This document shows positions 35,758-46,144 of a DNA stretch of 64,000 bases, piece by piece. Origin of the DNA: Lunularia cruciata (lineage: Eukaryota > Streptophyta > Marchantiopsida > Lunulariales > Lunulariaceae); the NCBI GenBank assembly GCA_948567375.1, contig OX419758.1, positions 39,561,001 through 39,625,000 of the forward strand. The letters run 5' to 3'. Each line of letters starts with the position of its first letter. Within the stretch, counting starts at the first letter, position 1. Made by a program: the position numbers and the translations under genes. The notes under the pieces were generated by a model that was given only the letters and a program-made list of their open reading frames with translations, made no database searches and had not been told where the DNA came from.

Positions 35758-36143
35758 GTGATTTTACTCCACTACACTCATGTCCTTTTGGAAGTCCCTT
35801 CCACTCCACAAACCTCACACAACTCCTTGGTCTTAGATCTTCTCCCTCCTAATCTTGGTGAAGAAGGTCCAACATGCAAACCTAAGTCAAGTAAGCCTCT
35901 CCTTTCCCTAAATTTCTTGCTCTCAAAGGTCAATAGATATGAACTTGCCTTATGTCCCTTCTCTCCACATAGAAAGCACTTAGACTCACTCCTTCCTCCA
36001 AGTGGTGTAGGTTTTTGGATCCTCTCAACACTCTCTTCAAATTCTATTGTAAACTCTCTTTTCCTCAAATCTACCCCTAAAATCACCTCAAACTCTTGGG
36101 GAACCTTGCATAGTCTCAATTTCCACTCTTGGTGACCCTCCAT
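35758..36143 (-). pseudogene. B gag fragment with altered zinc knuckle
   Basis: 121 open codons starting MEGHQEWKLRLCKVPQEF, with CFLCGEKGHKASSY, a CCHC knuckle whose last Cys is Tyr here. The downstream end (VCGVEGTSKR) runs into the deletion junction. Upstream, 36144-36970, is leader or gag sequence with no clear frame. Confidence 0.7.
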
Positions 36144-36973
36144 GTTCCCAAGATGAATCTAAACACTCAAACATGCTTTTTGTTGCTCTCAAACTCCTCA
36201 TGCATGAGATCTCCACTCTACAAAATTGACCTTTTCTCACAATTTCACTTAGATCTCTCAAGTTGTATGTGACAGTCCTCTAACATTTTTTACACATAAT
36301 CCCAACTCATGGGTGTCCCTTCCTGCAAAATTTCAGATCTTTTCATTGAGCCATTTGGCCTAGACACCTTTCTATTCATCACACATATTTCAGATTTGGT
36401 CTGAAAACCACTCCCTCACTTCACTTCATAACTCCTTGCCCAAGAATGATCTCTCTCTAATTCTTGTGGCATCAACCTCAATACAATGTACGGAATTTTC
36501 TTGAAAATTTTCGGGACAATTCACTAAAAATTGAAGAAATGGCAGACTCTATACAGTTTTCCAGAGAGCATGCAGTTGCGTGAGCAGTTTACCCTATCAA
36601 CTTTCAAAAATTCTAAACCAGTGTGCATAGTAGCTATTATAATAATTTTAAGTGAATTAATTGAAAGATAACCCAAACTATCATGTGTAGAGATCTCAAG
36701 TCCAGATCTTAAACTTGAGATTTTGCCCATAATCACCTTAATCCCCAAAATTTGTAATCCACCTCACACAATCTCTCCAAATCCTCTCATGTGTACAAGA
36801 TGTACAAAATCACTTCAAAGACATCATAATGAACTATAGGGTATACAAATGGATCTTGGTTCTATAACATAAGTTTAGCCCTCTCCTCTCCTAATGTTCT
36901 CCCCAAGTGAGCTCTCATAACCTCCTTCTGTCTAATGTAGAATTGAATGCGGAACATTATCTTGCCTTCTAGA

Positions 36974-36998
36974 GAAGTCCCGGCAACGGAACCAAAAA
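36974..36998 (-). other. Family B primer binding site
   Basis: After the LTR end GGCTCACA the minus strand reads TTTTTGGTTCCGTTGCCGGG, a variant of the TGGCGCCGTTGCCGGGGA Athila-type site. Confidence 0.8.
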
Positions 36999-37690
36999 TG
37001 TGAGCCTGCCTGTCTCTCACTCAAGATGAACCTCTGATGGCTATGATGGTAGCGCATCATGGACTAAGAAGGCAAGGAACCCCAACTCCATCATACTCCT
37101 CCAAGGCTAACACTCCAAGACTCAAGACATTGATCACTAGAGAACTCAATGAGAGAGAGATAATTGCAAATGAAAGGATGATGAGTACCTCCTCACCCCT
37201 TGTTTATATACTTGTGAAATAGTTACGCACCAAAGGTACTAATTACTGGAGTAACTCAAGTTACTAGGCTAAAAGTCAAGTAAAGTCAAAAAGTAGAAAA
37301 GAATATCCATTCACATGGGCATATTCCCCTAAGCATGTAATCTTATCTTGACTCAACCACTATGTCAAGGATTCCTTCACATGGGCTATCTTTGGACTAA
37401 AGAAGAATCCAAAACAAAAAGGCTTGCGGGCCCAAGAGTTCTCAACTCTTTCCTTAAATCCAAACACCTAGGAATAATACCAAGTCAACACACTAAAATC
37501 CAAAATAGTGGTGCTCATCTTTTCTACTTCCTCTAAAGTAAGGTCCCCTCTATCTTAGCTATGACAAACTTTAGCTAACCATGACTAATATAGAACCATC
37601 CTTTATCTTTATATAAATAATATCTCTTAAGTACTTGTAATACCAAGCTAAATATCACAATATCACACACATGCACAAATGGGTGTTACA
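36999..37690 (-). repeat. B element 5' LTR (692 bp)
   Basis: Plus strand TGTGAGCCTGCC...GGGTGTTACA. Differs from its 3' partner by scattered substitutions. Confidence 0.95.
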
Positions 37691-38784
37691 GGTCCAAGTT
37701 GATATTTCCAAATGCCTTCAATACTATTTCTTGTTCAACATTGTTCTACTCAATTAGAGATCAAATCCACTCTATGATCCCATTTATTTCTTCTTTTTTT
37801 GGCCATATTACATGGCTTTATGATAAGTGATAGCAGATTTTCCATCTTGCTTTTCCCATCTCTCTCTAATAACACTCATGTTATGGGCCCTTTGGAGGAT
37901 ATAGTTCAAGTATTGTATGTGTTTATATTCAACTTAGAGGTTTACAAGTATAGACTTGTAAATGCAAGGTTTGGAACTCATGCATGATACTCCCTCTAAC
38001 TTCTCACTCAAATTCAAGGTCCTTGTAGGTGGTTTGAGAGTTTTGAGTAGTTTAGGCAACATAGAACTCTTCCTATAGTTATGAGCGGATGCAACCTCAT
38101 AGTGCAAGAGGCCATAACACCATCAATATGTGTTGAAGCAGGGGCTAAGTGGTCCTTTGTACAAGGAGCATCCTTTTTTGTTAGGACCTATCATAACAAT
38201 GGATTCAAGCACTTATGCCTTCCAATCATATCTTTGTTTGGCTTACAACTTGTTGCCAAGCTCTACACATTACTCCATGAGTTTGTTGACTTTGTATCCT
38301 TAGACTCTAGGAAGATTTAGGTGGAACTTTGTAAGCATATATACACTCATACAATTACCAACATTCTCATTGATGTGCTTTTACTTGATAGAGCTAGGAT
38401 TCTCTCTTGTGAGAGGAAGGCTATAAAAGACCAAGGAGATAAATAAGAGAATGCAAGATCAAAAAGAAAGATCATATTGGGACTCTTTAATGAAGGAAAT
38501 TCCAAATGCTTAGCATGAGCTTGGGCTTTGGTATAGGAAAGCATAGGAAGCTCTTTGAGAAGCTTCTAAGAAGCTTTCTAAAAGCTAGTTTCATAGAGTG
38601 CAAGCCAACTTAACTAGGAAGCTTCTTTCTAGAAGCCATATACTTGGCATGCAAGCTAAGCAAGTTGAGAAGCTTCCCAAGAAGCGTCCTTCTAAAAGCC
38701 ACCTACTTGGCATGCAAGTCAAGCTAGCCAAAAAGCTTCCCAAGAAGCTTCCTCCTAGAAGTCACAACTTGGCATGCACATTAC
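37691..38784. other. Background sequence F, second copy, right part
   Basis: 37691-38100 matches 15147-15500. 38270-38440 encodes VDFVSLDSRK and LDRARILSCERKA, matching 19800-19960. It carries a short tandem repeat at 38577-38780. No gene family recognised. Confidence 0.45.
38577..38780. repeat. Tandem repeat, ~62-bp unit, about 3.5 copies
   Basis: Units contain acttggcatgcaag, aagcttcccaagaagc and tagaagcca. The ggcatgca block starts at 38646, 38709 and 38771. AAGCTT and GCATGC palindromes recur in each unit. Confidence 0.8.
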
Positions 38785-38837
38785 CCAATACTCGAATCCA
38801 TTCTACATCAAGATTATGTATATCCAGCGAGAGCAAG
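38785..38837 (+). pseudogene. Relic of family A upstream ORF, left part
   Basis: ccattctacatcaagattatg...atatccagcg matches the start of the upstream ORF of element A (NPFHIKVMYIQRE, near 13320). It is cut at 38837 by X4; gcaag (38833-38837) is the X4 target duplication and the relic continues at 54962. Confidence 0.75.
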
Positions 38838-38923
38838 TGTGGTACCTACATTTTTTGTTTTCTTCTCTTTTGGTAGAGTTTTGAAGAAGAAGTTAGTAAG
38901 AAAGTCAAATTACAAAGGAAAGA

Positions 38924-39180
38924 ATGGACGGGTGTGTCTTTGGAGTAAACCCAAAGAAGTCAACTTTGGGCCAAAAAGCAAAAGTACTCAAATGGGAGGT
39001 ACAAAGAGACAAGTCCAAAGAAGGTCATCTTTGGACCATGATGCAAAAGCCAATACGAGATGGTCTAACAACCTTTCTACATGGCAAGAAAGTACACTTC
39101 AAGAAATGGTGGAGGCAAGAGAAGCATACCTTGACAATGAAAGGAAATCAACATGCAAAAGAAGCGGGAATCAATTTTGA
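38924..39180 (+). pseudogene. X LTR small upstream frame (X4)
   Basis: A short frame near the LTR start with LSTWQESTLQEMVEAREAYL. The same frame in X5 (52197-52436, minus) reads LGTWQESTLQETVEAEEACL. It could be a small upstream ORF or the remnant of an N-terminal exon. Function unknown. Confidence 0.4.
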
Positions 39181-39404
39181 ATTGACTGAAGAATGATTGC
39201 ACTTTGAGGTAATATAAAATTTCAATTGTGTAGGGAGAAATCTAATATGTCAAGTAGAAATCCTGTTCCTTTGAGTAGTTTTCTTGCAGTTATGCGTGTC
39301 AAGAAGCCGATTGAGAGTGAAATTTTCCAAAGTCCAAAAAGGGTTAGAGTTTTGCGTCTAGGAGAGGAATAGTTTTCCAATGCCAAAGAACAAGAGAGCA
39401 AATC

Positions 39405-40152
39405 ATGGCAAAGAAGGTCAAGAACGCACTTGCAGTAAGGAGCTTCACAATTTGGAGGTTAGATGTTGTACTAAGGATCAAAGTCTTGAATAGACTTTGT
39501 ATTACGTTTTTAGCCTAGAACTGGAATTTTAGTTTCCCAAGAGTCATGGTAGAGATAGTTGCCAATAATTGTGAAGGAGGCCTAGAAGTCAAGGGGAAGA
39601 GAGGAAATCCGGCTTGATGGACCGAGTCAGATTGGAGGGTAGTATTGAGGAAGGAAGCAGGAGAGGCAACTAGGATCACCTTTTATCAGAATTGTGATGA
39701 TGCAGAGGAGACTACGGAAATTCACAATTCATTCTTCACTCCACGTATGACTAATGGTTACAAAGTGGAGTCCTATCGGGACCCGATTAAACAAACCATT
39801 GTAAGAGCAATAATGGCTATGTTCAAACCTAAACAAACGACATACGTGAATATGCAACAAGTTGTCCTCTTCCACCAGATGTTTGTAGGAGTGAAGGTGA
39901 ACTGGGCAAAGTGCTTCCACCAGCAAACAAGGCAGATGGTTGTCAATTGGAGAACTAATTTGCCTCCACATTATTTTGTGCCGTTTGTAGCACATTTCTA
40001 TTTCAAGTTAAATTTACTGACAGCAAAGGAGAAGCAACGTATGGTGTCACATTTCTATCCTAACCTAGGACAAGAAGCGGATGAAGAAGAGTAGCACTAC
40101 ACGACACACCTACGAGCCAGTGATGATCACTTCATTAGAATGGGACAGCATG
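39405..40152 (+). pseudogene. X-LTR protein, N-terminal domain (X4)
   Basis: ATG at 39405 (MAKKVKNALAVRSF), the start shared with X5 and X3. Blocks: FYQNCDDAEETTEIHNSFF, MTNGYKVESYRDPIKQTIV, VVLFHQMFVGVKVNWAKCFH, NLPPHYFVPFVAHFYFKLNL, YPNLGQEADEEE. The open part is 39645-40094; stops lie at LA-stop-NWNF, at the NPA-stop-WTESDW site (a TGA also seen in related copies) and after DEEE. X5 interrupts it after FIRMGQ. The reading resumes at 52540. Confidence 0.75.
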
Positions 40153-40952
40153 TGTGACAACCCGGCAAATATTACTCTTGCGGTAATCGGGTAAGTAAAG
40201 TTTGTTCCCGCAGAAATACAAGTCAAAATTGGTCAAATACAAAGTCAAACAGTAACTTGTAGTTCTTCTTGATTTCTTCTTTAATCTCTCAAGTAGAAAC
40301 TACATCCAAAAGAGAGTGACAAGCTTACAATCTTGACAACTTGTCATGAATACACACACACATAATCACAACATGGCAAATTCTGTCCAAACAACTCTTG
40401 ATTGTGATGATTCAGATTCTCCCAAAGATGGCACTACACTGCAAAGAATGATTTTGCCTCAGAATTGTGTTCCACCCCTCCACTAAAGGCACAACTTCCT
40501 TGATCAAAATTGCTTCACATCAACTTCGTGTTGCACTCACAAATGCAAACTACTACCAACACTACAATTCCTCTCAGATCTGTCAAGGCATTGCTCCGAT
40601 GCACTTCACTTAGGATCAAACACATAGAATGAAGATCAAGGCTACAGAATCCAACATCCACAGACACACTGCCTTGCACTTCAAAATTCTCCACACACTC
40701 ACAAACACAAACACAGAATTGACAATTGGAATTAAGCTCAAGCGATGAGTACTAAAAAATAGCACTTTGCTTTATCTATCTTCAGAAATTTGAATACTGA
40801 ACAACCTAATATTGCAAATGCTCCCCTTAAATACTAAAGCAAACGGCAATTCTTCCTACTGATGCACCGCTTCCTAACATCCCTTCCTAATTGCAGATCC
40901 AAACTAACAATCCATCTCTTCATATCTGCCTCTTCCTATCTCAAAATTGGTA

Positions 40953-42207
40953 CTACACCGATCCGATGTCTACCTCATCATCGGCTTCCAAACCCGATGA
41001 TTTTCCTTTCACTTCTCCTTCTTCGGTTATATCTACAACTACTAATTCCTTCACTACTTCTACTACTTCTACACTAGGAACTACAATTGCACTAAGGAGT
41101 GACTTACCTAACTCTTTATCTCTTGACCCACTCCTCTCTAATGTCTCTAGTAATAATTCCGATGACACCTATACTCCAATGTCTGCAACATCGGACTTCC
41201 TCTCCCCTGTCAACTACTCCTAATTTTCTCTAACTCTGAATTGACTAAATCTAATCTGAGACTAACATTGTCCTCTACTTCTGACATCTTCCAATCTACT
41301 CTCTCCCTCAATCAGATCAGCAAAGTATTAATATCTACATCTTTAACTCTCCTCTTCCGAGTTTCATGTACAAGCAACTTTAGCTCATGCAAATGTGCTT
41401 CTTCTAATCTCCCTTCAGCCTTAGTGCACAGCATAGCTCTCAACTTTCTTGCTACGTCTCCCACCGATTCCAACTCATACCCTCACGATCGCTCTGCCTT
41501 CAGCTCTTCACAATACATCTTCAACTTGTCTTTGTACTCAGCAGCAAACATCTTCTTCTCCTCCGCATACTGTGAACTTCGTAGCTCCGCACTTTGTACC
41601 AGCTCACGCAATCTTTCTTCTTCTTCATGCCTGACTGCTAACTGTCTCTGCCATGCTTGATCCTTCCCGGCTGCACTCTTCTTCAAGCTGTCCAACTCCT
41701 GCTCCATTATTGCTGCCATTGCCTTCCAATGAATATTCTCGATGCGCATATCATTCACTTCCTCCTTCATTTTGCTCAGCAACATCACCTGCTCCTTCAA
41801 TTCCCCCGCTTGCTTCTGTAGTTCTTTCCCTCTTGACTCAAAGCTCTCTTGTAACATCTCAAAAGTCTTCTTCTTCAAGGCTTCATCCCTCTGAAGTTCT
41901 TCAATTTCTTCATTTCTTTGGATTTCTTGCTCCTGCAACCCCTTCACTTCACTCAACAGATGCTTCACCACCTACAACTCATTTGTCACCTTTCTATGAT
42001 CTTGGGGAATTACTTTCTGATGCTCCTTCAATAGTTCCAGCAATGGTGTGACAACCTTAGTTAGATACGATATCCCACCAAAGTTCTCTTCATCCTCGTC
42101 ACCGTCTTCATCTTTGTACTTTGGCTCCTCCATCAGCTCCTTTTGCCAAAGGCATGATCTTTGTATCTTCAGAGACACTGCTTTTGAGCTCTCTTCTTCT
42201 TTACCGA
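40953..42207 (-). pseudogene. X-LTR protein, coiled coil and tail (X5)
   Basis: 41972-42178 reads KVVTPLLELLKEHQKVIPQD; 41483-41971 is 162 open codons of coiled coil (VKGLQEQEIQRNEEIEELQR, ESFESRGKELQKQAGELKEQ, KSAAGKDQAWQRQLAVRHEE, LRELVQSAELRSSQYAEEKK); 40953-41168 is the tail (ELLLETLERSGSRDKE ... LEADDEVDIGS). Frames change between the pieces and one stop precedes RKVTNELQ. With 50853-51965 it spans 2368 bp from ATG to stop, against 2370 bp in X4. Confidence 0.78.
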
Positions 42208-42354
42208 TGTCATTGGGAAAAAGCTAGATGAGAGTGGTAAGGAGTGGTTGCAGGATTTTGAGAAGATGCAGACTGGACAGCAGAGAGCTTTGGAAAAATG
42301 TCAGATGAGCTTGGTAAGGAGTGGTAGCTGGAATTTTCGAGAAAGGAACAAAAA

Positions 42355-42580
42355 AAGGGTTTTGCGAAGGACAGGAACAGGAAAAGGTTTTTTGCAAAGG
42401 ACAGGAACAGAAAAAGGTTTTGCGAAGGACAGGAACGGGGAAAAGGTTGTTTACAAAGGATAGGAACAAAAAAAGGTTTTTTGCAAAGGACAGGAACAGA
42501 AAGAGGTTTTGCGAAGGACAGGAACAGGAAAAGGTTTTTTGCGAAGGACAGGAATAGGAACGGGTTTTTTTGGAAGGACA
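42355..42580. repeat. Element D 5' LTR, ~30-bp tandem array
   Basis: About 8 units of gaaggacaggaacag plus aaaaggtttt(ttgc), 28-31 bp each. The same array, with its own unit changes, lies at 48515-48735 in the 3' LTR. Confidence 0.9.
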
Positions 42581-42599
42581 AAGGATCAAAAAGGAGTTT

Positions 42600-43340
42600 C
42601 GGGAAAGTGCAGAGGATTTTCGAGAGAAGACAGTAGGGAAGTATTGAGAATTATCAAAAGGTAAGAAGGGCTGCCAGTTTTTGGGAAATCAAGAGAGGAG
42701 TTTCAGAGAGAGAAAGTTGCAGAAGACTTCAAGAAAAGAACAGTAGAGTTTTCGGAAAAGTGCAGAGGATTTTCGAGAGAAGACAGTAGGGAAGTGATGG
42801 AGAAATATCAAAAGTGAGAAGAGCTGCCAGTTTTTGGGAAATCAAGAGAGGAGTTTTAGAGAGAGAAAGTGCAGAAGATTTCGAGAAAAGAACCGTAGGG
42901 TTCTCGGGAAAGTGCAGAGGATTTCAAGAGAAGACAGTAGGGAAGTGATGGAGAATTATCGAAAGTGAGAAGAGCTGCCAGTTCAGGGAAATGAGGAGAA
43001 GAGTTTTGGGAAAGTGCAGAGGATTTCAAGAAAAGAACAGTAGGGTTCTTGGGAAAGTGCAGAGGATTTCCAGAGAAGACAGTAGGGAAGTGATGGAGAA
43101 TTATCGAAAGTGAGAAGAGCTGCCAGTTTTTGGGAAATCAAGAGAGGAGTTTTAGAGAGAGAAAGTTGCAGAAGATTTTGAGAAAAGAACAGTAGAGTTT
43201 TCGGGAAAGTGCAGAGGATTTTCAAGAGAAGAAAGTACGGAAGTGATGGAGAAATATCAAAAGTGAGAAGAGCTGCCAGTTTCGGGAAATGAGGAGAAGA
43301 GTTTCGGGAAAGTGCAGAGGATTTTGAGAAAAGAACAGTA
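42600..43340. repeat. Element D 5' LTR, ~150-bp tandem array
   Basis: About 5 units with gggaaagtgcagaggatttt, agaagacagtagggaag, gaagagctgccagttt. cagtaggg recurs at about 42632, 42784, 42935 and 43080, so units are 145-153 bp. Confidence 0.9.
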
Positions 43341-44056
43341 GGGTTTTCAGGAAATGCCAGAGGAGTTTCAAGAGAGAAGTTTGCAGGAACTTTTGAGAGA
43401 GACAGAGGGTGTTCAGAGGAGAAAGCATTGATGGGAGTGCTGCTGGGAGGTGAAGGAAGAAGTCCGGAGGGTGAGTTGTCTTTACTGTTATTGGACAGAG
43501 TGCGTGTGAAGGCACCAGCTGAAATGATTTTCTGTCATAATTTAGTGCATACACTGTATGAACTGGAGTTGGTTGGCTTTTCCAAACTTGTGAACCTTGC
43601 AGCTGGATTTTTATGAATGACAAATCCTGAGAAAATGGTGTGTTTGATCTGTGACTAGTGCCGAGGAAGTTCCATTTTAGGAGGTCTCATTCCGTCTTTA
43701 TGAATGGTTTGGTTCAGTAGTATGGGTGCTAGGTTGAGCCGAATAGAATACTATTTGTTGTTTGTGAAATTCCTAGCCATTCCTAGGGACCGTCGGGTCC
43801 GAAACCGTAGCAGAACCTGCATGAACTAGCCAGTTCTGCAAAGGCCAAAGACAAACACAAACCCTCGAGAAGCCCAACATCAGGAAACAAAGGAAAACCC
43901 AAAATTTTACAGAGTTGAGACTTCCAACACACTAGGAATAGGAATAAGAATGATAGTCTACGAGAAACTCTAAATCAACTACAATAACGGCAAACTAAGC
44001 ACAAGCAGCTAAGTGCTCGGTGCACTCTCGAGGCCAAACAATTTCCCCGACATAAG

Positions 44057-44077
44057 TGGCGACCATGCTGGGGAATC
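44057..44077 (+). other. Element D primer binding site
   Basis: TGGCGACCATGCTGGGGA four bases after the LTR end. It resembles the tRNA-Arg-type site TGGCGACT.TGCTGGGGA known from Tat/Ogre elements, a different primer from A, B and X. Confidence 0.75.
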
Positions 44078-44181
44078 TCAAGGCTTGTGCTTAGACATTA
44101 GGACTAGTTGGAGTTGGGGAAGGGAACAAGGACAGATTGAACTGATCTGAGTGGACAGTAGTGAGCTGTGCTGAGGTAGAG

Positions 44182-45480
44182 ATGGGCCTAGAGGCTTCAT
44201 CTGCAGCTATGACAAGGGAACAGGAGATCTCACTAATTGTCATGGCAACCATGAGAGCCATGAAGGATCAAGACGAAGAAAGAGACAGGGTGAAAGCACA
44301 GTCTTCCCAAGTCACGAAGTGTCTGCGCGCTGTGGTAGATCAGCAAGGGGAATTTGATGGTAAGGACGTGATAAAGTACCTAAAGGTCTACTGGGGAGAG
44401 GTTAAGCTTCATGATCTGGATGAGAACATTGCCATTGCTAGGTTTCCTACGTTGGCTGAACTTGAAATCAGGAAGGTGGTTGAGGGCTTGGTGAGAGGGG
44501 TGGAGACATGGGAGGAGTTCTCCTAGATGATGAAGGAGGAATTCTTGCTGCAGGATGCAGATCGGGTCACCCAGGCCATGTTCTTGGATTGGGTGAATGA
44601 TAGGAGTAAAAACTTGGGGCCTCAAGATCTCCTAAGAGAGTTTAACAAGAGACTGGGGCATTTGTCAGCTTGTGAAGCTGAGGCCATTAGACTACAGAGG
44701 TCTAACTATTTTCTGCAAGCTGCGGATAGTTGTTTGTGGGATGAGTTGGAGTATGCACTTGATTTGCTCCAACCTGATTGGTTGGGAGCGGTAGAGTGGG
44801 GAAAGATTGAGGAGGCGGTTGTCTGGGTAAGCCATAGGCGGAGGCAGAGAGAGCTGGATGAAGAAGCAATAACCAAAGCGCCTATTTGGAGTAACGTGAT
44901 TGGGTCCGGGAGAGGGAAGGAGGGACAGCAAGTGAGTGAGATGCCCAAAGAAGGAGCAGTGGATGAGATCTCACGACTGATGGAGGGGTTGAAGATTCTG
45001 ACCACAAAGGTCGACCAGTTGCAGAGTAGGAGTAGCACTGCGAGGACGGATGGAGAGAGGAGGCAACTCTATGGGTGCATGTGGTGTGACAGTAAGAGTC
45101 ATGCCAAAAGGGACTGCCAAGAACTATCAGAAGCAGTACGCAAACAGTGGGTGAAGTTTGTTGGAGAACCCGGGATGAAGAAGATAACCTTCTATGATAC
45201 TGGGGAACCAATACCGCTGAACGGTAAGAGGGGAGGGATGAAGGCTCTGCTGGAAAGACACATGGGCAAACATGAAGTAAGTATGGCAGTTGCTGCATTT
45301 GAGCCTAGTGTGTATAGTGCAATGAGTGAAGTGAAGCAATGTGCAGATCTAGGAGAGGTTGAGAAGAAGAGACTAGCAGAGCAGGTCCGGAGGAAATTAG
45401 GGTGGGATGTGCCGGTGGTAATAACTGCCATCACTGCTGAAGTTGGTGCCACTTGGGATGCTATGGTGGAAGAGAAATGA
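44182..45480 (+). pseudogene. Element D gag
   Basis: Start at the first ATG in frame (MGLEASSAAMTREQE). An N-terminal helical region, gag domain (EFDGKDVIKYLKVYWGEVKL, MFLDWVNDRSKNLGPQDLLR, LWDELEYALDLLQPDW), then one zinc knuckle CMWCDSKSHAKRDC and a C-terminal part (KKITFYDTGEPIPLNGKRGG). A single in-frame TAG at 44524-44526 splits an otherwise continuous frame of ~430 codons. The gag capsid region is unlike those of A, B and X. Confidence 0.85.
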
Positions 45481-46144
45481 AAATCTGATCAACGGGCAGA
45501 TAATGAAGGGCAGCCAAGGGAAAAGCAACAGCGAGTGGAACCGGAGAGGAGACATGTTAGAAGGAAAGAGGTGCAGTTCAGCGATGCGCAAAAGAGCAGG
45601 GATCAGAATTTGGGCGTTGGAGTAGAGTCACAAATGGACACAGAAAGGGCAGCAAACCAAAAGCCGAGAGAGAGATCTCCTAGGAAGGGGCAGGGTTGGC
45701 TGCTGAGCCGGGACATAGAAATGGAACTGGATCCACAAGAGATTGCCAAAAAGTTCTGGAAGCAAGAGGTGAGGGGTTTCACAAACAAAGAGTTCTTTGG
45801 TAGCTTGAAGAAGGATGTGCAGGACCTTATCCTTGTCAAGGCAAAGAAGAAACGATTCTACAAGGAAGGACCGCACACATCCTTGCTGTACGAGGACGGG
45901 AGTGAGGCTGAAGGAGAGGTGGGAACTTTCGGGCTTGAGCTTGAATAGGAAAAACCAGAGGATGAGACCCGAGAAGCACGTGTCTATGATGCTGCTCTTG
46001 AGGATGATAAGTCTTTTGTGCCCTTGTCAGAAGAGGTTCAAGACTCTTTTTGGGTGAGAAGTTGCAGCAAGTGCGAGATCAAGATGCAAGGAGTGAAAGC
46101 ACGGAGTGATGCAAGGATAGAGATGCAAGGATGCAAGGATCAAG
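45481..46144 (+). pseudogene. Element D gag-RT spacer, no protease recognised
   Basis: 45535-45948 has an open stretch with DPQEIAKKFWKQEVRGFTNK and SLKKDVQDLILVKAKKKRF, charged and helical. I find no D-S/T-G active-site segment between gag and RT. Near 46085-46155 a short repeat (gatgcaagga units) has probably shifted the frame. Protease may be lost, unrecognisably diverged or supplied by another element. Confidence 0.5.

Larger units (their letters stand above)
34084..37690 (-). mobile_element. Family B element, internally deleted (3.6 kb)
   Basis: Two LTRs (34084-34772, 36999-37690) enclose 2.2 kb. On the minus strand: primer site, 5' leader, gag with a zinc knuckle (35758-36143), a deletion junction near 35690-35750, integrase C-terminal half (34789-35640), polypurine tract. 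Protease, RT and RNase H are lost. Flanks are ggtt (34080-34083) and ggtc (37691-37694), possibly a decayed 4-bp duplication. Confidence 0.92.
42208..44052 (+). repeat. Element D 5' LTR (1845 bp)
   Basis: Begins TGTCATTGGGAAAAAGC and ends AATTTCCCCGACA. It contains two tandem arrays (42355-42580 and 42600-43340) followed by a unique part (43400-44052) conserved with the 3' LTR and with the solo LTR at 6751-7000. It is 645 bp shorter than the 3' LTR, largely from fewer units in the long-unit array. Confidence 0.93.

Noticed and set aside
42210-42589. Two antisense frames of ~120 codons rich in Phe, Ser and Leu
   Set aside because: Direct translation of the ~30-bp tandem array (period a multiple of three over two units); not a gene.
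44692-45876. Minus-strand frames up to 138 codons across element D gag
   Set aside because: They are antisense to the gag frame, which has a zinc knuckle and capsid-like sequence; no family features on the minus strand.
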